The notes under the pieces were generated by a model. That model was not told the origin of the DNA. It was given only the letters and a program-made list of their open reading frames with translations, and searched no databases. A program made the position numbers and the translations under genes. A DNA stretch of 64,000 nt from assembly GCA_963973915.1 (NCBI GenBank), contig CAXBBM010000016.1, forward strand, positions 9,746-73,745. Direction: 5' to 3'. Positions 58,583-64,000 of this stretch are shown here, piece after piece (position 1 is the first letter of the stretch; each line of letters starts with the position of its first letter). The stretch is from Polycyclovorans sp002706265. GTDB lineage: Bacteria > Pseudomonadota > Gammaproteobacteria > Nevskiales > Nevskiaceae.

Positions 58583-61500
58583 ATGTTCAAGACCGTTCTC
58601 GTGGCCAACCGCGGGGCCATTGCCTGCCGGATTCTGCGGACCCTGAAATCGCTGAATGTCGAAGGGGTTGCCGTGTTCAGCGACCGCGACCGCGCCAGCC
58701 TGCACGTCGAGCAGGCATCACGCGCGATCTGCCTGGGCGACGGCCCCGGGGCAAGCGCGTATCTGGATGTCGCCAGAATTCTTGAGGCGGCCAAAGCCTG
58801 CGGTGCCGAGGCAATTCACCCCGGCTACGGATTCCTGTCGGAGAACGCCGGTTTCGCCGAAGCCTGCGGGGCGGCGGGCATCGCCTTTCTGGGCCCCACG
58901 CCGGAGCAGTTGCGTGCCTTCGGGCTCAAGCACACCGCGCGTGCGCTGGCACAGGCCGCCGGGTTGCCGATGCTCAGCGGCAGCGGCCTGCTGGTTTCCC
59001 GCCAGCATGCCCGGGACGAGGCGGCGCGCGTCGGCTATCCGGTGATGCTCAAAAGCACCGCGGGCGGCGGCGGCATTGGCATGCGCATCTGCCGCGACGC
59101 CGAGGAACTCGCCGATCAGTTCGATGCCGTGAAACGCCTCGGCGAGAGCCATTTCAGCGACGACGGCGTGTTTCTTGAGCGCTACATCGAGCGCGCCCGC
59201 CATATCGAAGTACAGGTGTTCGGCGATGGGCACGGCGCGGTCGTGGCCTTGGGTGAGCGCGACTGCTCGGTGCAGCGGCGCAACCAGAAGGTGATTGAAG
59301 AAACGCCGGCGCCGAACCTTGCGCCGACGCTCCGCCACGCCTTGCACACGGCGGCGGTGGCACTGGCCCAATCGGTGGACTACCGCTCGGCCGGTACGGT
59401 CGAGTTCGTCTACGACGACGCTGCGCAGCAGTTTTATTTTCTGGAGGTGAACACCCGCCTGCAGGTCGAGCATGGCGTCACCGAGCAGGTCTATGGCGTC
59501 GATCTGGTGCACTGGATGGTGGCACTGGCAGCCGGCGAACTGCCGCCACTGGAGGCGCAGGCCGCCGCGCTGGTCCCACGCGGGCACGCGGTGCAGGCGC
59601 GGCTTTATGCCGAAGATCCGGGCCGGGCCTTTCAGCCCAGCCCCGGCCTGTTGACCCAGGTGCGCTTTCCCCCGGCTGAGGGTCGCGCGCTGCGGATCGA
59701 CACCTGGGTGGAATCGGGCTGCGAGGTGTCGAGCGACTTCGATCCGATGCTCGCAAAGCTCATCGCCTGGGCCCCCGACCGCGCCGCTGCGATGGCGCGG
59801 CTGGACCGCGCCCTGGCCGACACGCAGATCTACGGCATCGAGACCAACTGTGCCTACCTGCGTCAGATTCTGGCCTTCGCCCCGCTGGTGCACGGCCGAC
59901 CCTGGACGCGCTGTCTTGAAGATCTTCACTACCGTCAGCACTCGTTCGACGTGCTGGCACCGGGCACGCAGACCACGGTTCAGGACTGGCCCGGGCGCCT
60001 CGGGTACTGGGCGGTGGGCATACCGCCGTCGGGGCCGATGGATGCGCGTTCGCTGCGCGCCGGCAACGGTCTGCTGGGCAATGCGCCGGGCGCTGCGGCG
60101 CTGGAGATCACCCTGGTCGGGCCCACGCTGCGCTTCAATGCCGATGCCTGGGTGGCGGTCACCGGCGCAGTGATTCCGGTCACGCTCGACGGCACGCCGC
60201 TGCCCATGAATCAGGCGGTGGCAGTGGCCGCCGGTGCGACGCTGGCGCTGGGGCGCATCGAGGGTGCCGGCGCACGCGCCTACCTGTGCGTGCGCGGCGG
60301 GCTGCAGGTGCCGGACTATCTGGGCTCTGGCAGCACCTTCACGCTGGGGCAGTTCGGCGGGCATGGCGGGCGGGCGCTGCGCGTCGGTGACGTGCTGCAT
60401 CTTGCGCCGGGGGCGGGGGGCTGCCCCGATGCGGCGGAGGCGTTGGCGGAGGTTGCGCCTCTGCGGCTGGAGGCGGTGCGCCGTCTGCGGGTGATGGTGG
60501 GGCCGCATGCCGCACCCGAATACGTTTCCGAGGCTTATCTCGACACCTTGTTCGCGGCCGAATGGGAAGTGCACTTCAACTCGTCACGCACCGGCGTGCG
60601 CCTGATCGGTCCCAAGCCGGAGTGGATGCGCGCCGATGGCGGCGAGGCGGGCCTTCATCCGTCCAACATTCACGACAACGCCTATGCCATCGGCGCGGTC
60701 GATTTCACCGGCGACATGCCGGTGATCCTGGGCCCCGATGGCCCCAGCCTCGGGGGCTTCGTCTGCCCGGTGACGGTCATCGAGGCCGATCTGTGGCAGT
60801 TGGGGCAGCTCAAGGCCGGAGACCGGCTGCGCTTCGCGCCGGTGGACCGGGTTGCCGCACGCGCCGCGCTCGGCGCCTGTGCCGCCCCGTTTGCGGCTGT
60901 CGGCGGGGTGGTGCTCGACGAGGGCCTCGGCGATGCGCGCCTCGTGGCCCGTCTGGCCGGCGACTGCAATGTGCTGCTGGAATTCGGGCCGCCCGAAATT
61001 GACCTGGCCACACGCTTTCGCGTGGACGCGCTGATGCATGCGCTTGAAGATCTGCAACTGCCGGGGGTGATCGACCTGACGCCGGGCATACGCAGCCTGC
61101 AGGTGCACTTCCAGCCAGAACGCTGCCCGCTCGCCGAACTGCTGGCCTGCGTGCGCCGGCACTGGCAGCAGCTTTCCCGCGCGGAAGACCTGAGCCTGCC
61201 CTCACGCATCGTTCATCTGCCCCTGGCCTGGGACGATCCCTCCACCCGCATCGCCATCGAAAAGTACATGACCACCGTGCGCCACGATGCGCCGTGGTGC
61301 CCCAGCAATCTGGAATTCATCCGCCGTATCAATGGCCTGGACAGCCTCGACGACGTGAAGCGCATCGTGCTGTCGGCACATTATTTGGTGATGGGCCTGG
61401 GGGACGTGTACCTGGGGGCGCCGGTGGCCACACCGCTGGACCCGCGCCATCGGCTGGTGACCACCAAGTACAACCCGGCGCGCACCTGGACGCCCGAGAA

Positions 61501-62173
61501 CGCGGTGGGCATTGGCGGCGCCTACCTGTGCATCTACGGCATGGAAGGGCCGGGCGGCTACCAGTTTGTGGGCCGCACCTTGCAGATGTGGCGTCGATAC
61601 AAGGCGGTGGACGCGTTTGCAGGCCAGCCGTACCTGCTGCGCTTTTTCGACCAGATTCGGTTTTTCGAGGTCAGCCCCGATGAATTGCGGGCCATTCGAC
61701 GGGACTTCCCCCTGGGCCGCTACCCGATCCGCATCGAAGAAACCACACTGCGCCTGGCGGACTACCAGCAGTTTCTCGACCGCAACGCGGTTGAGATTGC
61801 CGACTTCCGGGCCCGGCAGCGCGCCGCCTTCGCTGACGAGCGCCAGCACTGGGAGGCCTCGGGGCTGGCGCACTTCGAGGCCCGTGGCGACGCGGTGCCC
61901 GCCGAAGCGTCAGAAAGCCTGCTCGACGCCGACGAGGTCGGCGTCTTCAGCCCGGTGGCGGGCAACCTTTGGCAAGTTCACGTGGCGCCGGGCGACCCGG
62001 TGGTGGCCGGGCAGGTATTGGCTGTGCTGGAAGCGATGAAGATGGAAATTCAGGTCATCGCACCGCAGGCGGGGATCATCCACCGCCGCGTGGTCGCGCC
62101 GGGTCAGTCGCTACAGGCGGGCCAGGTGCTGCTGACCCTGAGGGCGGTCAGTCACCCAGGCTCAGGGGCTTGA
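58583..62173 (+). CDS. guanidine carboxylase (urea carboxylase paralogue)
   Basis: A 1196-residue biotin enzyme with the same layout as the urea carboxylase at 42888: biotin carboxylase (LVANRGAIACRILRTL, KSTAGGGGIGM, EVNTRLQVEHGVTE), KipA/KipI-type carboxyltransferase (PSGPMDARSLRAGNGLLG, FTLGQFGGHGGRALR) and biotinyl domain (EAMKMEI, Lys1153). Asp707 in HDNAYAIGAVDFTGDMP replaces the Asn of the urea enzyme, which I believe is the guanidine-specific state. Riboswitch control and CgdAB genes support this. A GTG at 58577 is an alternative start. Overall identity to the paralogue looks moderate, so the duplication is old. Confidence 0.9.
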   Translation: MFKTVLVANRGAIACRILRTLKSLNVEGVAVFSDRDRASLHVEQASRAICLGDGPGASAYLDVARILEAAKACGAEAIHPGYGFLSENAGFAEACGAAGIAFLGPTPEQLRAFGLKHTARALAQAAGLPMLSGSGLLVSRQHARDEAARVGYPVMLKSTAGGGGIGMRICRDAEELADQFDAVKRLGESHFSDDGVFLERYIERARHIEVQVFGDGHGAVVALGERDCSVQRRNQKVIEETPAPNLAPTLRHALHTAAVALAQSVDYRSAGTVEFVYDDAAQQFYFLEVNTRLQVEHGVTEQVYGVDLVHWMVALAAGELPPLEAQAAALVPRGHAVQARLYAEDPGRAFQPSPGLLTQVRFPPAEGRALRIDTWVESGCEVSSDFDPMLAKLIAWAPDRAAAMARLDRALADTQIYGIETNCAYLRQILAFAPLVHGRPWTRCLEDLHYRQHSFDVLAPGTQTTVQDWPGRLGYWAVGIPPSGPMDARSLRAGNGLLGNAPGAAALEITLVGPTLRFNADAWVAVTGAVIPVTLDGTPLPMNQAVAVAAGATLALGRIEGAGARAYLCVRGGLQVPDYLGSGSTFTLGQFGGHGGRALRVGDVLHLAPGAGGCPDAAEALAEVAPLRLEAVRRLRVMVGPHAAPEYVSEAYLDTLFAAEWEVHFNSSRTGVRLIGPKPEWMRADGGEAGLHPSNIHDNAYAIGAVDFTGDMPVILGPDGPSLGGFVCPVTVIEADLWQLGQLKAGDRLRFAPVDRVAARAALGACAAPFAAVGGVVLDEGLGDARLVARLAGDCNVLLEFGPPEIDLATRFRVDALMHALEDLQLPGVIDLTPGIRSLQVHFQPERCPLAELLACVRRHWQQLSRAEDLSLPSRIVHLPLAWDDPSTRIAIEKYMTTVRHDAPWCPSNLEFIRRINGLDSLDDVKRIVLSAHYLVMGLGDVYLGAPVATPLDPRHRLVTTKYNPARTWTPENAVGIGGAYLCIYGMEGPGGYQFVGRTLQMWRRYKAVDAFAGQPYLLRFFDQIRFFEVSPDELRAIRRDFPLGRYPIRIEETTLRLADYQQFLDRNAVEIADFRARQRAAFADERQHWEASGLAHFEARGDAVPAEASESLLDADEVGVFSPVAGNLWQVHVAPGDPVVAGQVLAVLEAMKMEIQVIAPQAGIIHRRVVAPGQSLQAGQVLLTLRAVSHPGSGA

Positions 62174-62936
62174 GGCGAGATTCCAGCGCATCGACGAGCT
62201 TGTAGCTGGCCGCCAGGATGTGACCGTGGTTGAGCACGTCGTCGTCGCCGGCCAGAGGCTTGATGACGCCGGAGGCTTCCTGCACCAGCACGATGCCGGC
62301 GGCCACGTCCCAGGGCTTGAGGTTGAACTCGAAGAAACCGTCGAGGCGTCCGGCCGCCACGTATGCCAGATCCAGCGCCGCCGAACCGGCGCGGCGCACG
62401 CCGGCGGTGCTGGTCGCCACGTGGCCGAGCATCTTCAGATAGTCCGGCATGAACTCTTCGCGCAGGGGCACGCCGGTGCCGATCAGGGCTTCGTCCAGAT
62501 CCTTGGTGTTGCTGCACCGCAACCGACGACTGTTGAGCATGGCGCCGGCGCCGCGCGAGGCGGTGTACAGGTCGTTGGTGCAGGGCGCGTAGATGACGCC
62601 GTGTTCCAGACGGCCCCGCACTTCAATGCCAATCGAGACCGCGTAGTGCGGAATTCGGTGCAGGAAGTTGGTGGTGCCATCCAGCGGATCGATGATCCAG
62701 CGGACCTCGGAGTCGCCGCCGCTGGAGCCGCTTTCCTCACCCAGAATGGCGTGGTCGGGATAGGCCTTGAGGATGGTGCGGATGATCTCGGCCTCCGCGT
62801 TGCGGTCGACCAGCGTCACAAAGTCATTGTGCTGCTTGCGATCCACCTGCAGGGTCTCAACACGCTCGCTGTGTTTGAGAATGACGTTACCGGCGCTGCG
62901 TGCCGCAGACACGGCAATATTGACCAGCGGATGCAT
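62148..62936 (-). CDS. suhB: inositol-1-monophosphatase SuhB
   Basis: A 262-residue phosphatase of the IMPase family. Metal and substrate motifs: GEESGSS (residues about 66-72), the WIIDPLDGTTNFLHRIPH box near 81 and KPWDVAAGIVLVQEASG near 207. SuhB also joins transcription antitermination at rRNA operons. Its stop lies inside the 3' end of the convergent carboxylase gene (26-nt overlap). It is divergent from trmJ, a standard gammaproteobacterial arrangement. Confidence 0.95.
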   Translation of the reverse strand: MHPLVNIAVSAARSAGNVILKHSERVETLQVDRKQHNDFVTLVDRNAEAEIIRTILKAYPDHAILGEESGSSGGDSEVRWIIDPLDGTTNFLHRIPHYAVSIGIEVRGRLEHGVIYAPCTNDLYTASRGAGAMLNSRRLRCSNTKDLDEALIGTGVPLREEFMPDYLKMLGHVATSTAGVRRAGSAALDLAYVAAGRLDGFFEFNLKPWDVAAGIVLVQEASGVIKPLAGDDDVLNHGHILAASYKLVDALESRLKPLSLGD

Positions 62937-63034
62937 GCGGGTGGATTCCAGAGTGGGTCAGAGCGGGCAACGCGTCTGGCGGCCTCAAGCAGGCGGCCGG
63001 GGAGGGCGTGCAGTGAGGCTCTAGAATATCACGC

Positions 63035-63808
63035 ATGACCGTAAATCCAGACCCTGAAGCGCCCGCCACCGGCATCCGCATCGTGTTGGTACAGACCCAG
63101 CATCCCGGCAACATCGGCTCGGCCGCGCGCGCGATGCGCACCATGGGCTTCGACCAACTCGTATTGGTGCGCCCCGAACGTTTCCCCCATCCACAGGCGC
63201 GTGCGCTGGCCTCGAACGCCGTGTCGGTGGTCGAGAACGCCAGGGTGGTCGACACCCTCGAAGCGGCGATTGCCGATTGCGGCTGGGTGGTCGCCACCTC
63301 GGCGCGGCCGCGGCATCTGGGTGATGAGCCCCTCACTCCCTGGGACTTTGCAGCAACCGCCCAGGCACGGGCGCCACACGCCAAGGTGGCGCTGGTGTTC
63401 GGGCCGGAACGCACCGGGCTCAGTAATGAAGACCTGGAGCGCTGCAACGCCGTCATCATGGTGCCCACCGATCCCACCTATGCCTCGTTGAATCTGGCGC
63501 AGGCCGTGCAACTGCTCACCTGGGAGCTGCGCAAGGCAGGGCTGGACGAGCTGCCCAAGGTCTCACCCAAGCACGAGCACCCGTCCTACGCGCCGCCAAC
63601 CGCGGCCGAGATGGCGCACTTCTACGAGCATCTTGAGCGTGTGCTGCTGATGACCGGCTTTCTGGACCCGCGCAACCCGCGCCTGCTGATGCGTCGCCTG
63701 CGGCAGTTCTATCACCGTGCCCAGCCCGACCGTAACGAGCTGAACATTCTTCGCGGCATTCTCACCACCATAGAGACGCCCAAGAAGAGAACGCCCCGAG
63801 TTTCTTGA
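63035..63808 (+). CDS. trmJ: tRNA (cytidine/uridine-2'-O)-methyltransferase TrmJ
   Basis: A 257-residue SPOUT methyltransferase: VQTQHPGNIGSAARAMRTMGFDQLVLV near the start, the knot segment VALVFGPERTGLSNEDLERCNAVIMVPTDPTYASLNLAQAVQLLTWEL, and a C-terminal helical tail (MAHFYEHLERVLLMTGFLDPRNPRLLMRRLRQFYHRAQPDRNELNILRGIL). It modifies position 32 of tRNAs. Divergent from suhB. Confidence 0.95.
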   Translation: MTVNPDPEAPATGIRIVLVQTQHPGNIGSAARAMRTMGFDQLVLVRPERFPHPQARALASNAVSVVENARVVDTLEAAIADCGWVVATSARPRHLGDEPLTPWDFAATAQARAPHAKVALVFGPERTGLSNEDLERCNAVIMVPTDPTYASLNLAQAVQLLTWELRKAGLDELPKVSPKHEHPSYAPPTAAEMAHFYEHLERVLLMTGFLDPRNPRLLMRRLRQFYHRAQPDRNELNILRGILTTIETPKKRTPRVS

Positions 63809-63924
63809 GGGCCCAAGCCCCTGGCGGCGACCTGTGCCAGCCCCCCGCAAGCCCACCGATTGAATGGCAATAATTCAAAAACACCGGCAGATCAGACACT
63901 TGTAAAAAAAGTGTCAAATCGGTG

Positions 63925-63952
63925 TTGACCCACTCCCGATCTGTCGTATGAT
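63925..63952 (+). promoter_or_regulatory. strong sigma-70 promoter pointing off the right edge
   Basis: TTGACC (63925-63930) and TATGAT (63947-63952) with 16-bp spacing and a GC-rich discriminator (GCGCGCCC). An A-rich stretch lies upstream (63904-63910). Such GC-rich discriminators are common at stringently controlled promoters (rRNA, tRNA), but the gene is outside the window. Confidence 0.6.
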
Positions 63953-64000
63953 GCGCGCCCTTGCAGCGGTGGCCTTAGATTTTCGGACCACTGATTTGCC

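Overview
The window reads as chromosome of a high-GC gammaproteobacterium. The housekeeping order rnr, OmpA-type lipoprotein, rlmB, rpsF-rpsR-rplI, dnaB, alr, radA and the suhB/trmJ pair at the right end are typical of that class; genus is not resolved (a Nevskiales/Xanthomonadales-like lineage is a guess). Two stretches are accessory: 1-6221, visibly AT-richer at its left end, and about 8956-19730.

Accessory island 1 (1-6221). A 5'-truncated SLOG-domain gene and a ThsB-like TIR gene run rightwards. Facing them is a tightly overlapped leftward operon: a second TIR-like protein, an Nmad2 nucleotide-modification-associated protein, a MazG-like pyrophosphohydrolase with an extra C-terminal domain, and a uracil-DNA-glycosylase-like protein. 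Upstream on the same strand are a HigBA-type toxin-antitoxin pair with its promoter and palindrome, then a P4-type integrase. The TIR/Nmad2/MazG/UDG cassette is the best candidate for an undescribed nucleotide-centred defence system.

After glutathione peroxidase and an acyl-CoA dehydrogenase comes tRNA-Val(GAC). Island 2 lies between this tRNA and an imperfect 16-bp copy of its 3' end at 19715. It holds a type I restriction-modification system (hsdM, hsdS, hsdR) with a Doc-type toxin and partner, a HEPN-like hypothetical gene, a PIN-like/DUF433 pair and an orphan HipB-like regulator between its subunits.

The core region 19990-30314 has tRNA-Leu(CAG), RNase R, ribosomal protein genes, replicative helicase, alanine racemase, a PP2C phosphatase and RadA. 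From 30336 to 34040 are an old-yellow-enzyme homologue, a dihydrolipoamide-dehydrogenase-like flavoprotein and an AraC regulator. At 34153-36834 sits an hvf-type operon (DoxX, a precursor with six E[AG]KCG motifs, an MNIO/DUF692 enzyme and its DUF2063 partner), expected to make a copper-binding modified peptide. At 36868-40827 are an AEC transporter and a TetR-controlled acyl-CoA dehydrogenase/CoA-transferase pair.

The stretch 41011-62173 is a nitrogen-scavenging supercluster. The first half is urea: allophanate hydrolase, urea carboxylase, a GntR regulator, a porin and UrtABCDE, preceded by a consensus sigma-54 promoter with a palindrome at its predicted start site. The second half is guanidine: a sigma-54-like promoter, a guanidine-I (ykkC) riboswitch, an ABC transporter, two DUF1989 carboxyguanidine deiminase subunits and a second carboxylase. 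The carboxylases differ at one position of a conserved motif (Asn706 versus Asp707), which I believe tracks urea versus guanidine specificity. Both pathways would feed the single allophanate hydrolase. No nickel urease genes are present. The window ends with suhB, trmJ and a strong promoter pointing off the right edge.
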